Assembly: GCF_019039035.1 (NCBI RefSeq)
Contig: NZ_JAHNZT010000022.1
Location: 62,001-126,000, forward strand
Reading direction: 5' to 3'
DNA from: Citreicoccus inhibens
GTDB lineage: Bacteria; Myxococcota; Myxococcia; Myxococcales; Myxococcaceae
Length of the DNA: 64,000 nt
Below, one piece after another: positions 26,872-36,808 of this stretch. The notes under the pieces were generated by a model, which had not been told where the DNA came from, did not search any database, and saw only the letters and a program-made list of their open reading frames with translations. The number at the start of each line of letters is the position of its first letter. The first letter of the stretch is position 1. The translations under genes were made by a program, and so were the position numbers.

Positions 26872-28701
26872 AAAACGTGGATGAAGCTCATTGTTCCGCT
26901 CCTGATTGGGGCGCTGGCGGCCTGCTCCGACCCTGACTCGGGGCCGGTGACGGTGACTCCGAAGAACGTCACGGTGAAGGCCGGTGCGAAGACGACCTTC
27001 TCCGCCTCGGTGAAGGACGCGAAGGACCCTCGCGTCCTCTGGTCGGTGGAGGGAGGCGACTCCCACGGCACCATCAGCAGCGCGGGCATCTACACCGCGC
27101 CTGCTGCGGCCGGCACGTACACCGTGGTGGCCACCAACGCGGTGGACACCTCGAAGCAGGACTCTGCCACCGTCAAGGTGGAGGCGGTCCAGACTCCGAC
27201 CGTCATCGTGAAGGTGACGCCGGAGGTGGCGACCATCGGTCAGGGGACTGTCGCGAACCTCACGGCGGAAGTCTCCGGCTCCTCCATCACCGCGGTGCAG
27301 TGGGCCGTGGAAGGTGGAGATGAGAACGGCATCGTCAGCAGCACGGGCCGGTACACGGCGCCGAACAAGGCGGGGACGTTCACCGTGACCGCCACCAGCG
27401 TGGCGGACCCGACGAAGAAGGCCTCGGCGGCCATCACGGTGGAGCCTGTCGTCGTCGCGGATGTGAAGGTGGCGGTGACCCCCGCGTCAGCCAGCACCAC
27501 CTGGGACGGCACGGTCCAGTTGACCGCCGAGGTCACGGGCACCAACAACCTCGCGGTGCAGTGGGCCGTGGAGGGTGGAGACGCGAACGGCTACGTCAGC
27601 AGCACGGGCGTGTACCGGGCGCCGAAGAAGACCGGCACGTTCACCGTGACCGCCACCAGCGTGGCGGATTCGACGAAGAAGGCCTCCGCTTCCATCACGG
27701 TGGAGGCGGTCGTCGTCGAGGCGGTGGTGGTGGCTGTCTCTCCGAAGACGGGCACCGTGGTGCAGGATGCCTCCTTCACCTTGTCCGCTCACGTCACCGG
27801 GACGAACAACGTCGCGGTGCTGTGGTCCGTGGACGGTGGTGACGACAACGGCACCGTGAGCAGCACGGGCGTGTACCGGGCGCCGCGCCGCGCGGGCACG
27901 TTCACCGTGACGGCCACGAGCGTGGTGGATCCGACGAAGTCCGACTCGGCCACCCTCACCGTGGACCCCATCGTCGTTCCGACGGTGGCGGTGAGCGTCA
28001 CTCCGAAGACGGCCACCGTGGGGCAGGGCGCCGTTGTCAACCTCACGGCCGAAGTCACGGGCGCCTCCGTCGTCGCGGTGACCTGGGCTGTCGAGGGCGG
28101 TGCGACCAACGGCACCGTCACCAGCTCCGGCGTGTACACCGCGCCGAACAAGCCGGGCACGTACACGGTGACGGCGACCAGCGTGGCGGATGCGTCGAAG
28201 AGTGACTCCGCCACCATCACCGTGCCCGTCGCCGGCACGGTGAGCTATGTGGACCCCTCGGAGACGACGGGCTGGCGCCTGGTTCGCAACGCCGCCCTGT
28301 CCTCGGGCAACACGCTGGTGCTGGACCTGGTGGGCCCCACGGGCCAGTCCGGTCGCGGCGCGGACCTGACGCTGGGGCTGGATGCCGCCACTGCGTCCTG
28401 GTCCACCGTGGAGGGTTCCGAGTACGTGGCCAACCGTGGCTACACGCTTGGCGCCGCGCCCCGGTTGCTCAAGTCGGGCGTGAAGGGCAGCACGCTTCGC
28501 GTGGGCGTGTACCAGAAGGGCGCTCCGGCGCAGGCGTACACCGGCGCGCTGCTGTCGGTGGCGCTGACCGTGAATGCCTCGGCCGAGACGCCGGCGGGTA
28601 CGGTTGTGCCGCTCAACGTCCTCAAGGCGCATGCGCTGCCGGCTTCCGGCTCGCTGCAGACCATCAACGTGGCCGTGGGCACCATCACGACCGCGCAGTA
28701 G
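26872..28701 (+). CDS. Lipoprotein with five Ig-like repeats and a cohesin-like C-terminal domain
   Basis: This 609-residue protein starts with a lipoprotein signal ending in LAAC (Cys19). Five tandem repeats of about 85 residues fill residues 27 to about 455. Each has the core WSVEGGD..G..SS.G.Y.AP...GT.TVTATSVAD..K...A.ITV, as in Big_2-type bacterial Ig domains. Residues about 457-609 look like a cohesin-type jelly roll: NTLVLDLVGPTG.SGRGADLTLGLDAATASW, TLRVGVYQKG, ALLSVALTVNASAETPAGTVVPLNV and a final VAVGTITT strand. The ATG lies 8 bases after the protease stop, in an evident operon, and a strong terminator follows. The likely role, by inference, is to hold the dockerin-bearing protease at the cell surface. 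Confidence 0.8.
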   Translation, partial: KTWMKLIVPLLIGALAACSDPDSGPVTVTPKNVTVKAGAKTTFSASVKDAKDPRVLWSVEGGDSHGTISSAGIYTAPAAAGTYTVVATNAVDTSKQDSATVKVEAVQTPTVIVKVTPEVATIGQGTVANLTAEVSGSSITAVQWAVEGGDENGIVSSTGRYTAPNKAGTFTVTATSVADPTKKASAAITVEPVVVADVKVAVTPASASTTWDGTVQLTAEVTGTNNLAVQWAVEGGDANGYVSSTGVYRAPKKTGTFTVTATSVADSTKKASASITVEAVVVEAVVVAVSPKTGTVVQDASFTLSAHVTGTNNVAVLWSVDGGDDNGTVSSTGVYRAPRRAGTFTVTATSVVDPTKSDSATLTVDPIVVPTVAVSVTPKTATVGQGAVVNLTAEVTGASVVAVTWAVEGGATNGTVTSSGVYTAPNKPGTYTVTATSVADASKSDSATITVPVAGTVSYVDPSETTGWRLVRNAALSSGNTLVLDLVGPTGQSGRGADLTLGLDAATASWSTVEGSEYVANRGYTLGAAPRLLKSGVKGSTLRVGVYQKGAPAQAYTGALLSVALTVNASAETPAGTVVPLNVLKAHALPASGSLQTINVAVGTITTAQ

Positions 28702-28723
28702 TCATCGATTGACGCAGTGAGAG

Positions 28724-28755
28724 CGGCGGCCTTCCTCAGGGAAGGCCGCCGTTTT
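28724..28755 (+). terminator. Intrinsic terminator of the protease-lipoprotein operon
   Basis: A perfect 12-base-pair stem, CGGCGGCCTTCC/GGAAGGCCGCCG, with a TCAG loop is followed by TTTT, 23 bases after the lipoprotein stop. It also separates this unit from the convergent C69 peptidase gene. Confidence 0.88.
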
Positions 28756-28893
28756 CATTTCATGCACCCAGATTGGACAGGGCGCCGAGCCAGCGAGGGG
28801 AGCACGGAGTTGCTCCGCGCAGCATCCCTCGTGGGACTGGCCAGATCCGGGGCGCGCGGCGCGGCGCGGATCCGGCCCGGTGCACCGATGGGA

Positions 28894-30600
28894 CTACGGG
28901 GCGGGGGCCACCGTAGGCTTGTGCTCCGCCTTGGGCAGCGGCTTCGGCTCGGGCTTCTGGACGGGCTTCGGCTCGGCCTTCGGCGCCTCGCGGACCTCGA
29001 TGCGCTCACCCGCGTCCCGGGCGATGTGGCGGTACCAGCCTTCCGGGTACTTGGGGTGGGTCACCTTGCCGGACTCATCGCGGACGTTGCCGTCGATGTA
29101 CTTCACGAGCAGGTTCTCACCCAGCTTGCGCCAGCGGGCATGCACCGCGTCGCTCTGCTGCGAGGAGTAGTCCGTGAGGTACTTGCGGGCCTGCTCGGGG
29201 TCGCGCTTGTACTGCTCCAGCGCCGACTTCTCGATGTCGGTCTGGTCCGCCAGGAACTGCCCCTCCAGCGCGCCCTGCTCCTTCTGGACGTCGACAATCA
29301 TGTCACTCCAGCGGGAGTAGGCCTGGTTGGACACCCAGTTGAACACCCAGAAGGACGAGTCCCAGGAGAACGACCCGCGGTTCGCGACGCCCTGCGCGAG
29401 GTTGTGGGGCGCCTGCCGGATGCCCGCGTACATGGGCGTGTAGACGGTGGTGAATGTGTCATCCACGCCGAACCATAGGACTCCGCCGATGGGGTCCGGC
29501 ATGAACGAGCGCATCTGCGCGACGAACGAGAAGCCCGTCTGCTGCGTGGAGATGGCGCGCTCGTGGACGTACTTCTTGCCGTCCACCTCCCACGTCATCG
29601 GGCGCCATCGATACGGGACCTGGTACGGGCCCGCGCCCACGTCCTTCGTCATGTCGAGCTTGGTGCCCTCGAAGTGATCGCGCATCAGCGCCATGGTGTC
29701 CTGCACGGACAGCTTCTTGTCCGGCTTGACCCACAACGGCAGCCGCTTGGCCGGATTGGAGCCATCCGCGTACTCATCGCCCAGGCCGAGCGACGGCGCG
29801 GCCCGGCGGAAGATGCTCCACACGCGCGCCTCGGAGAAGCGCACGCCCTCGAAGTCGAGCGGGTGGTACGTGTCCGCGAAGCTGAAGTCCTTGTCCGCGC
29901 CGGTGTACCAGCCCTTCTCGCGCGCGAAGCTGATGACGTCCGGCGCGTAGACGGCGTTCTCTGCGTCGGCCAGGGGGAACTGGCGGATGCGCGACTGGTT
30001 GGCGTGCGCGGAAATCATCCCATCCGGCAGGCGGCGGGCGACCCAGACGGCGCCCTTCTTGCCCTCGCCCTTGCCAATCATCTCCAGGATCCACGCCTCC
30101 TTCGGATCCGCGATGGAGAACGTCTCGCCGGTGGAGGCATAGCCGTGCTCGGCGACCAGGGTGGTCATCACCTGGATGGCCTCGCGGGCCGTCCTGGCGC
30201 GCTCCAGCGCGATGTAGATGAGCGAGCCGTAGTCGATGATGCCGGTGGGGGCCTCCAACTCCTCGCGGCCGGTGAAGGTGGACTCGCTGATGGAGAGCTG
30301 GTGCTCGTTCATGTTCCCCACCACCGAGTAGGTGACGGGGGCCTCGGGAATGCGACCCAGGAACTTGCCCGTGTCCCACTCGATGATGTCGCGCATCGCG
30401 CCGGCCGCGTGGCGGCGCGCGGGCGTGTAGTACAGCTCGCCGTAGAGCTCGTGCGAGTCGGCGGCGTAGGTGATGAGGGTGGCACCGTCCGTCGTAGCGC
30501 CCTTGGTGACGAGCATGCTGGTGCATGCGTCCGCGGCCGGAGCGACGAGCGCCGCCGTGACGGGCAGCGCCGCGAGGAACGTGAAGAGGCGTTGGGTCAT
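28894..30600 (-). CDS. C69-family dipeptidase (Ntn hydrolase)
   Basis: This 568-residue secreted or periplasmic protein has a signal peptide that ends just before Cys26 (PAADA then CTSMLVTKGATTDGATL). In peptidase family C69 this Cys is exposed by processing and acts as the N-terminal nucleophile. Further family features are ESTFTGREEL, EAWILEMIGKG and the ISAHANQSRIRQFP strand. The C-terminus carries an extra Pro/Lys/Glu-rich tail of about 40 residues (from about 528), possibly wall- or surface-associated. I chose the ATG at 30600 because the signal peptide starts there. It is downstream of cysI on the same strand, 67 bases away, but has no obvious sulfur role. Confidence 0.87.
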   Translation of the reverse strand: MTQRLFTFLAALPVTAALVAPAADACTSMLVTKGATTDGATLITYAADSHELYGELYYTPARRHAAGAMRDIIEWDTGKFLGRIPEAPVTYSVVGNMNEHQLSISESTFTGREELEAPTGIIDYGSLIYIALERARTAREAIQVMTTLVAEHGYASTGETFSIADPKEAWILEMIGKGEGKKGAVWVARRLPDGMISAHANQSRIRQFPLADAENAVYAPDVISFAREKGWYTGADKDFSFADTYHPLDFEGVRFSEARVWSIFRRAAPSLGLGDEYADGSNPAKRLPLWVKPDKKLSVQDTMALMRDHFEGTKLDMTKDVGAGPYQVPYRWRPMTWEVDGKKYVHERAISTQQTGFSFVAQMRSFMPDPIGGVLWFGVDDTFTTVYTPMYAGIRQAPHNLAQGVANRGSFSWDSSFWVFNWVSNQAYSRWSDMIVDVQKEQGALEGQFLADQTDIEKSALEQYKRDPEQARKYLTDYSSQQSDAVHARWRKLGENLLVKYIDGNVRDESGKVTHPKYPEGWYRHIARDAGERIEVREAPKAEPKPVQKPEPKPLPKAEHKPTVAPAP

Positions 30601-30667
30601 GTCGCGGATGCTAGCAGGCCAACCGGCCGGCGGCGCGGTTCGTGGTGTGCGCATGCCCGCCCGCCTC

Positions 30668-32338
30668 TTAGATGGCCGACTTGAGCAGGCCCGCGCGGAC
30701 GACGAAGTCCCCGAAGGCTTCCTGCGGCGTTCGGTCGCGTGCATAGGCGGCGAACAGCGGGTCGAGCGCGGCGATGATGGCCGGCTCGTCGATGTTCTCG
30801 CGGTACAGGCGATTGAGCCGCTGCCCGCGTCGATCTCCACCCAGCAGCAGGTTGTAGCGCCCGGGCGCCTTGCCCACGAGCGCAATCTCCGCGACGTAGG
30901 GTCGGGCGCAGCCGTTGGGGCACCCGGTGATGCGCAGGTGGAGGGGGATTCCCTCCAGGCCATGGGCGCGCAGCCGCTCTTCCAGGAGCGGCACGATGCG
31001 GGGCAGGTAGCGCTCGGCCTCGGCCATGGCCAGTCCGCAGGTGGGCAGCGCCACGCAGGCCAGCGCATCGCGTCGAAGTGGGCTCGCCCTCCGGAAGTCA
31101 TCCAGGCCGTGGGCCGTCACGAGCGCCTCGATGGCGGGGCGGTCCTCGGGTGCCACGCCAGCGATGATGACGTTCTGGTTGGCCGTGAGCCGGAGGTCGC
31201 CGCGATGGATCCGCGCCACCTCCCGCATGCCCGTCAGCCGCGAGGCGCCCGGCACATCCGCCACGCGCCCGCTGTCGAGCTGGAGCGTGAGATGCCACGT
31301 TCCGTCGTGGCCCTCGGTCCAGCCAAACCGGTCGCCGTTGTGATCGAACCGGAACGGTCGCGCGGGCTCCAGGCGGAAGCCCAGCCGTCGTTCCAGCTCG
31401 GCGGTGAACCAGGGCACGCCCCGGTCCTCCAGGGTGTACTTGAGGCGTGCATGTTTGCGATTGGACCGGTCTCCGAAGTCGCGCTGCACGGTGACGACCT
31501 GCTCGGCCACCGCGAGAAGCTGCTCGGGAGGGATGAAGCCGATGACATCCGCCAGCCGGGGATGGGTGGCCGCATCACCGTGCGTCGCGCCCATGCCGCC
31601 GCCCACCGTCACGTTGAAGCCCGCCAGTCGCCCCGCCTCGAGGATGGCGATGAAGCCCAGGTCATGGGCGAACACATCCACGTCGTTGAGGGGCGGCACG
31701 GCGATGGCGGTCTTGAACTTCCGGGGCAGATAGGTGGCGCCGTAGATGGGCTCCTCCTCGCCGCCGGCGACCTTCTCCTCGCCCAGCCAGATTTCATGGT
31801 ACGCGCGCGTCCGAGGGAGCAGGTGCTCCGACAGGCGGACGGCCCATTGATAGACCTCCGCGTGGACCTGCGAGTCCACGGGGTTGGGGTTGCACATCAC
31901 GTTGCGGTTGACGTCGCCGCAGGCGGCGATGGTGTCCAGCAACGTCTGGTGGATGCGCGCGAGGGTGGGCTGGAGGTCCTCCTTCAAGACGCCGTGGAGC
32001 TGGAAGGCCTGTCGGGTGGTGAGGCGCAAGGTGCCGTTGGCGTGCTCGCGGGCGAGCGCGTCCAGTGCGAGCCATTGGGCGGGCGTGCAGACACCGCCGG
32101 GTAGCCGCGTGCGAATCATGAAGCTGTAGTCGGGCTCCAGCTTCTGTTGGCGGCGCTCCTCGCGAAGCTCGCGGTCGTCCTGCTGATAGCTGCCGTGGAA
32201 CTTCAGGAGCTGGGTGTCGCTGGTCGCGAGGCCGCCGGTGAGGGGATTCGCGAGGCTCTCGTTCAAGGTGCCGCGCAGGAGGTTGCTTCGAGCCTTGGTG
32301 TGCTCGACCTCCGAGAGAGGCTGAGAGGGGGAACTCAT
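30668..32338 (-). CDS. cysI: Assimilatory sulfite reductase, siroheme/[4Fe-4S] hemoprotein subunit
   Basis: CysI reduces sulfite to sulfide with six electrons. The 556-residue protein contains both siroheme/iron-sulfur half domains. The cluster cysteines are Cys428 and Cys434 (CVALPTC) and Cys473 and Cys477 (CPNGC), spaced C-X5-C and C-X3-C as the family requires. The siroheme-binding Arg/Lys-rich stretch [14 protein letters not shown] and [19 protein letters not shown] are present. I chose the ATG at 32338 (MSSPSQPL) because family similarity begins there. It lies 14 bases downstream of cysJ, which supplies its electrons, and is the last cys gene of the operon. Confidence 0.95.
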   Translation of the reverse strand: MSSPSQPLSEVEHTKARSNLLRGTLNESLANPLTGGLATSDTQLLKFHGSYQQDDRELREERRQQKLEPDYSFMIRTRLPGGVCTPAQWLALDALAREHANGTLRLTTRQAFQLHGVLKEDLQPTLARIHQTLLDTIAACGDVNRNVMCNPNPVDSQVHAEVYQWAVRLSEHLLPRTRAYHEIWLGEEKVAGGEEEPIYGATYLPRKFKTAIAVPPLNDVDVFAHDLGFIAILEAGRLAGFNVTVGGGMGATHGDAATHPRLADVIGFIPPEQLLAVAEQVVTVQRDFGDRSNRKHARLKYTLEDRGVPWFTAELERRLGFRLEPARPFRFDHNGDRFGWTEGHDGTWHLTLQLDSGRVADVPGASRLTGMREVARIHRGDLRLTANQNVIIAGVAPEDRPAIEALVTAHGLDDFRRASPLRRDALACVALPTCGLAMAEAERYLPRIVPLLEERLRAHGLEGIPLHLRITGCPNGCARPYVAEIALVGKAPGRYNLLLGGDRRGQRLNRLYRENIDEPAIIAALDPLFAAYARDRTPQEAFGDFVVRAGLLKSAI

Positions 32339-32352
32339 GGGGTGGCTCGCAT

Positions 32353-34182
32353 TCAGTAGACGTCGCGTTGGTAGCGCTGCTGTTCGCGCAAGGATTGGAG
32401 GAAGGCCTCCGCGTCGTCGCGGCTCTTGCCTCCGTGTGTCATCAGGATGTCGACGAGGGCCGCGTGGACATCGGGGGCCATGCGCTGGGCCTCGCCGCAC
32501 ACGTAGAGGGAGGCGCCTTCCTCCAACCAGGCATGGAGCTCCCGACCCTGCTCGCGCAGGCGGTGCTGGACGTAGACCTTCTGCTCCTGGTCCCGGGAGA
32601 AGGCGACGGACAGGCGATGCAACGTGCCCGCGCTGAGCGCCTCCTGCCACTCCGTTTGGTAGAGGAACTGGCTGCGCCGGTGCTGGTCGCCGAAGAAGAG
32701 CCAGTTGCGTCCCGTCGCGCCAACGTGTGCTCGCTCCTGGACGAAGGCGCGGAAGGGCGCCACGCCTGTACCGGGCCCGATCATGATCACGTCTCGGTGG
32801 GTGTCGCTGGGCAGGCGGAAGCGAGGGTTGGGTTCAATGAACACCCGCACCGTGTGCTCACCCGCCACCCGCGTGGCGAGGTGGGACGAGGCGGCTCCCA
32901 CGTGCGCCGTGCCGAACGCCCGGTAGTCCACGACGGCCACCGTGAGGTGGGCCTCGTCGCCGACGCTGCGCTGGCTCGATGCCAGGGAGTACAACCGCGG
33001 CGTTTGTCGCCGCAGCGCTTGCACCAGCTCCTCCGCGCGCCAGGAGACGGGGTGCTCGCGCACCAGGTCGATGACCTGATGGCTGTTGAGCAAGGCGCGG
33101 AGTCCGCTGGTGCCCTCGGGAGTCAGCAAGGGCCGCAGGGACTCTCCGCCAGAGTGCGCGGCGTGGCGCTCCAGGAAGGCGCGTGAGAGGCGGGTGATCT
33201 CCAACTCGTCGGTGAGCCATTGCGTGAGTGGGAGCGTCCTTCCATCACGCGTGGCAGTCGTCTCGGCCTCCAGGTTGAGCGTGTTCAACAGCGCGGTCAC
33301 CAATCCCGGAGGATTTCGAGGCCAGACCCCGAGGGCATCCCCCGGCTCGTACGTGAGGCCCGACCCCGCGAGCGACAACTCCAGATGCCTTACGTCCTTG
33401 AGCGCACCCCGGCTGGTGATGCGCTGGTTGACCAGGACCTCGGCGGCGAATGGGGCATCGCGGCCATGCGCGGGCGTGAGCGTGATGCCGCGCAGCGGGA
33501 CGACCTCCGCGCGGGGCTCGGCGGGGGCGAGTGTCTCGCGCGTGAGGTCGAGTGTTCGCGTGAGCCAGCCGGTGGCGGTCGGCTCGAAGTCCACATCACA
33601 GTCCGCGCGCTCGAGCAGACGGGAGGCGCCCAGCTCCGCGAGTCGTGCGTCGAGGACTCGGCCCGTCTCGCAGTACTTTGGATACGACGAGTCACCCAGC
33701 GCGAGCACGGCGAAGCGGAGCGACTCCAGCCGGGGCGCGCGGCGACTCAGGATGAAGTCGTAGAAGCCTCGCGCGTCGTCGGGCGGATCCCCATCGCCCT
33801 GCGTGCTGATGACTACACACAACACCCGCTCCTTGTGCAGCTCTCGAAGTGGGTACTCGCCCGCGCGGAACAGGCGGACCGCGACGCCTTGTGCCTCCGC
33901 TTGCGCTTTGAGGCGCTCGGCCAGGAGCCGGCTGTTGCCCGTCTGGGTGCCATAGACGAGCGCGAGGTGACCGGCGGGAGTGGGGGCGGGGGCCGGAGCC
34001 GCGGCAGGCCCCGCGCGTCCTGAAGCCAGCCCCGCGGCGTAGCCGCTCAGCCACTGGAGTCCGGGGGCGTCCATGCCCTCCAGCAACTGAAGGAGCTGTG
34101 CGCCCTGATCCGCGCCGAGTCGGCTGGTGATGACGGGCGGCGGCCCCAGGCGCGACAACTCCGCACGAGAGGACGTGGTCAC
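32353..34182 (-). CDS. cysJ: Sulfite reductase flavoprotein subunit
   Basis: CysJ passes electrons from NADPH through FAD and FMN to CysI. The 609-residue protein has an N-terminal flavodoxin domain (FMN-binding YGTQTGNS at residues 77-84), a linker, the FAD domain with RLYSLASSQ, and the NADPH domain with [16 protein letters not shown] and a C-terminal YQRDVY. An extra N-terminal segment of about 70 residues ends in an Ala/Pro linker, as in other CysJ. The start is GTG at 34182, overlapping the cysN TGA (GTGA), so the two are translationally coupled. Length fits the usual 590-610. Confidence 0.93.
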   Translation of the reverse strand: MTTSSRAELSRLGPPPVITSRLGADQGAQLLQLLEGMDAPGLQWLSGYAAGLASGRAGPAAAPAPAPTPAGHLALVYGTQTGNSRLLAERLKAQAEAQGVAVRLFRAGEYPLRELHKERVLCVVISTQGDGDPPDDARGFYDFILSRRAPRLESLRFAVLALGDSSYPKYCETGRVLDARLAELGASRLLERADCDVDFEPTATGWLTRTLDLTRETLAPAEPRAEVVPLRGITLTPAHGRDAPFAAEVLVNQRITSRGALKDVRHLELSLAGSGLTYEPGDALGVWPRNPPGLVTALLNTLNLEAETTATRDGRTLPLTQWLTDELEITRLSRAFLERHAAHSGGESLRPLLTPEGTSGLRALLNSHQVIDLVREHPVSWRAEELVQALRRQTPRLYSLASSQRSVGDEAHLTVAVVDYRAFGTAHVGAASSHLATRVAGEHTVRVFIEPNPRFRLPSDTHRDVIMIGPGTGVAPFRAFVQERAHVGATGRNWLFFGDQHRRSQFLYQTEWQEALSAGTLHRLSVAFSRDQEQKVYVQHRLREQGRELHAWLEEGASLYVCGEAQRMAPDVHAALVDILMTHGGKSRDDAEAFLQSLREQQRYQRDVY

Positions 34183-35891
34183 GACGCACGCTCCTCGGGG
34201 CCGACGATGGCTTGGAGCCATTGCTCGGGAGACGCATCGGCTACGGCCTCGAACCAGGAGACGTCCGCGTCGCGTGCGAGCCCTCGGAGCGCTCGCCGCG
34301 CTTGGGGGGCGGATGGGTGCACGATGGCGTAGAGCCCGGCACCCGCGAGCGCCAGCGCCGCCTCGGTGTCCTCACCCGCCACGGCCACATGGCGTCCCGC
34401 ATCGAAGAGCGCGCGCTCGAGTTGGAAGGCGTGCGCCCGCGTGTCCGGGCCGCTTGGGAGGAGGATGACGCCACCGCGCTGCGAGAGGCGACTCGTCCGC
34501 TCCGAAGACGTGACGAGCGAGTGCGCGTGCGCGGTGCCCGAAGTCGTCTCGGAGGCCCCGACGATCATGCCGGCCGCCACCGTGTCCTGGGTCAATGGGT
34601 CGATGACGATGAATGCGCCTGTGCGGCGATTGCCTCGGTAGGCATCCGCGAGCAGGGGACGCCGGCAGAGCAAGCGGACCCGTCCCATTTCATTGAGCGC
34701 GAGTGTCTCCGCGGGGACCTCCGATAGGTCCTCCAATTCCTTGCGCCACACGACCTGTTCGATGTGCGCGGGCACGGTACGGCTGGTGTGCTTGACCAGG
34801 TATCTTCGAGAGCAGTCGAGGGGCTGCTCGCCAAACCAGACGAGCATCGCGTCGAGATGATGGAGGGCGAGCGGGGGTTGGTGGACGTGGGTGAGGACGT
34901 CACCTCGGCTGACATCCACTTCGTCCGCGAGCCGGAGCGTGACGGAGGCGGGCGCGGACGCTTCACTCAAGGGGCCGTCGAACGTGTCAATGCCCGCGAC
35001 GCGCGTCGTGCGGCCCGAGGGCGCGACCCGGACCTCGTCACCGACTCGGAGGGTGCCAGAGGCGATCTGCCCAGCGAAGCCGCGATAGTCCAAGTGCGGA
35101 CGCAGCACGTACTGCACGGGGAAGCGGAAGGTCTGCGGCGCCTGCGGAGACTGGCGCGGCAGGGACTCCAGCCACGACAGGAGCGTGCCGCCTTCGTGCC
35201 AGGGGGTGCGCGCGCTGGTGCGGGTGATGTTGTCTCCCTGGCTCGCGCTCACCGGGAAGAGGCGCACCTGCTCGAAGCCCAGCGTGCGCGCGAAGTGCTC
35301 CAGCTCGGAGCTGATGCGCTCGAAGGTGGCGCGGTCGAAGTCCACCTTGTCCATCTTGTTCACGGCCACAGCCAGGTAGGGGATGCCCAGGAGCGAGGCG
35401 ATGTACGCGTGCCGCCGCGTCTGCGCGAGCACGCCCAGCCGTGCGTCCACCAGGATGACGGCCGCGTCCGCCGTGGAGGCGCCCGTGGCCATGTTGCGCG
35501 TGTACTGGAGGTGTCCCGGCGTGTCCGCGACGATGATCTTTCGCCGGGCGGTGGACAGATAGCGGTAGGCCACGTCGATGGTGATGCCCTGTTCACGCTC
35601 GGCGCGCAGGCCATCCGTGAAGAGGGAGAAGTCGAGCTCCTCCACCGGGGGCGCCTCGTGTGTCGCGCCCGTCAGCCCCGCCGAGGCCGCGCGCTTCGCG
35701 CTGGCTCGACGGACCGCGAGGATCTGATCCTCGAACAATCCGTCGCACTCGTAGAGCAGACGACCGATGAGGGTGGACTTGCCGTCGTCGACCGAGCCGA
35801 CGACGACGAGGCGGAGCAGCTCCTTGCGTCCGTGCTCGGCGAAGAGCTGCTGCAGGGTGGGGACGGGACTGGCCAGTCGTGCGGTGTCCAT
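34179..35891 (-). CDS. cysN: Sulfate adenylyltransferase GTPase subunit with degenerate CysC-like tail
   Basis: CysN is the regulatory GTPase of ATP sulfurylase and drives APS formation with CysD. The P-loop GSVDDGKST is at residues 32-40, DTPGH at 123-127 and NKMD at 178-181, followed by two beta-barrel domains. CysN alone ends near residue 460. Here about 105 more residues follow, and LSQRGGVILLPSGPDTRAHA (469-488) then LERALFDAGRHVAVAGED (491-508) line up with the start of APS kinase CysC (GxxxWLTGLSGSGKST...LERALxxAGRxVxVLDGD). The kinase P-loop Gly-Lys-Ser/Thr is lost, and so is most of the catalytic core. The protein therefore looks like a CysNC fusion whose kinase half has decayed. The ATG shares one base with the cysD stop (TAATG). 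Confidence 0.93.
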   Translation of the reverse strand: MDTARLASPVPTLQQLFAEHGRKELLRLVVVGSVDDGKSTLIGRLLYECDGLFEDQILAVRRASAKRAASAGLTGATHEAPPVEELDFSLFTDGLRAEREQGITIDVAYRYLSTARRKIIVADTPGHLQYTRNMATGASTADAAVILVDARLGVLAQTRRHAYIASLLGIPYLAVAVNKMDKVDFDRATFERISSELEHFARTLGFEQVRLFPVSASQGDNITRTSARTPWHEGGTLLSWLESLPRQSPQAPQTFRFPVQYVLRPHLDYRGFAGQIASGTLRVGDEVRVAPSGRTTRVAGIDTFDGPLSEASAPASVTLRLADEVDVSRGDVLTHVHQPPLALHHLDAMLVWFGEQPLDCSRRYLVKHTSRTVPAHIEQVVWRKELEDLSEVPAETLALNEMGRVRLLCRRPLLADAYRGNRRTGAFIVIDPLTQDTVAAGMIVGASETTSGTAHAHSLVTSSERTSRLSQRGGVILLPSGPDTRAHAFQLERALFDAGRHVAVAGEDTEAALALAGAGLYAIVHPSAPQARRALRGLARDADVSWFEAVADASPEQWLQAIVGPEERAS

Positions 35892-36808
35892 TAGAAATAG
35901 CCCTCGCGCTTCTTGAGCTCCATGGAGCCCTCTTCGTCGTGGTCGATGAGTCGGCCCTGCCGCTCGGATTGGCGCGCGGAGAGCATTTCGTGGATGACTG
36001 CCTCCACCGTGGTGGCGGAGGACTCGATGGCGCCGCTGAGCGGGTAGCAGCCCAGCGTGCGGAAGCGGACGCGGCGGGACTGGACGCGCTCGCCCGGCTT
36101 CAGCCGCATGCGCTCGTCATCCACCATGAGCAGCGCGCCGCTGCGCTCGATGACGGGCCGCTCGGCCGCGAAGTAGAGCGGCACCACGGGGATGCGCTCC
36201 TGGAGGACGTAGAGCCAGACATCCAGCTCCGTCCAGTTCGACAGCGGGAAGACGCGCATGCTCTCGCCTGCGTCCACGCGCCCGTTGTAGAGGTTCCACA
36301 GCTCCGGGCGCTGGCGCCGAGGGTCCCACTGCCCGTGGCGATCTCGGAAGGAGAAGACCCGCTCCTTCGCGCGCGACTTCTCTTCGTCCCGCCGCGCTCC
36401 GCCGAAGGCCGCGTCGAAGCCGTGCATCGCCAGCGCTTCGAGGAGCGCCTGGGTCTTCATCGCGTGGGTGTACTTCTGGCTGCCATGGTCGAAGGGGTTG
36501 ATGCCCTCGGCCAGCGCGCGGCGGTTCTGGTGCACGAGCAGGCGCAAGCCATGCTGCGCCACGAACGCGTCGCGGAACGCATACATCTCGCGGAACTTCC
36601 ACGTCGTGTCCACGTGGAGGAGCGGGAAGGGCAGGGGCCCGGGATGGAACGCCTTGCGCGCCAGATGCAGCAGCACCTGTGAGTCTTTGCCGATGCTGTA
36701 GAGCATCACCGGGTTGGCGAACTCCGCCGCCGTCTCGCGGAGGATGTGGATACTCTCTGCTTCCAAGTCCGCCAGGTGCGAGGCCTTCGTCGAAGTGGCC
36801 GTGCTCAT
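35891..36808 (-). CDS. cysD: Sulfate adenylyltransferase subunit 2
   Basis: CysD is the catalytic ATP sulfurylase subunit that makes adenosine 5'-phosphosulfate from ATP and sulfate. The 305-residue protein carries the PP-loop motif [13 protein letters not shown] (residues 37-49), [36 protein letters not shown] and [12 protein letters not shown], and ends in the typical KKREGYF. The start is ATG at 36808, overlapping the stop of the methyltransferase gene upstream (ATGA). It works with CysN encoded immediately downstream. Confidence 0.97.
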   Translation of the reverse strand: MSTATSTKASHLADLEAESIHILRETAAEFANPVMLYSIGKDSQVLLHLARKAFHPGPLPFPLLHVDTTWKFREMYAFRDAFVAQHGLRLLVHQNRRALAEGINPFDHGSQKYTHAMKTQALLEALAMHGFDAAFGGARRDEEKSRAKERVFSFRDRHGQWDPRRQRPELWNLYNGRVDAGESMRVFPLSNWTELDVWLYVLQERIPVVPLYFAAERPVIERSGALLMVDDERMRLKPGERVQSRRVRFRTLGCYPLSGAIESSATTVEAVIHEMLSARQSERQGRLIDHDEEGSMELKKREGYF

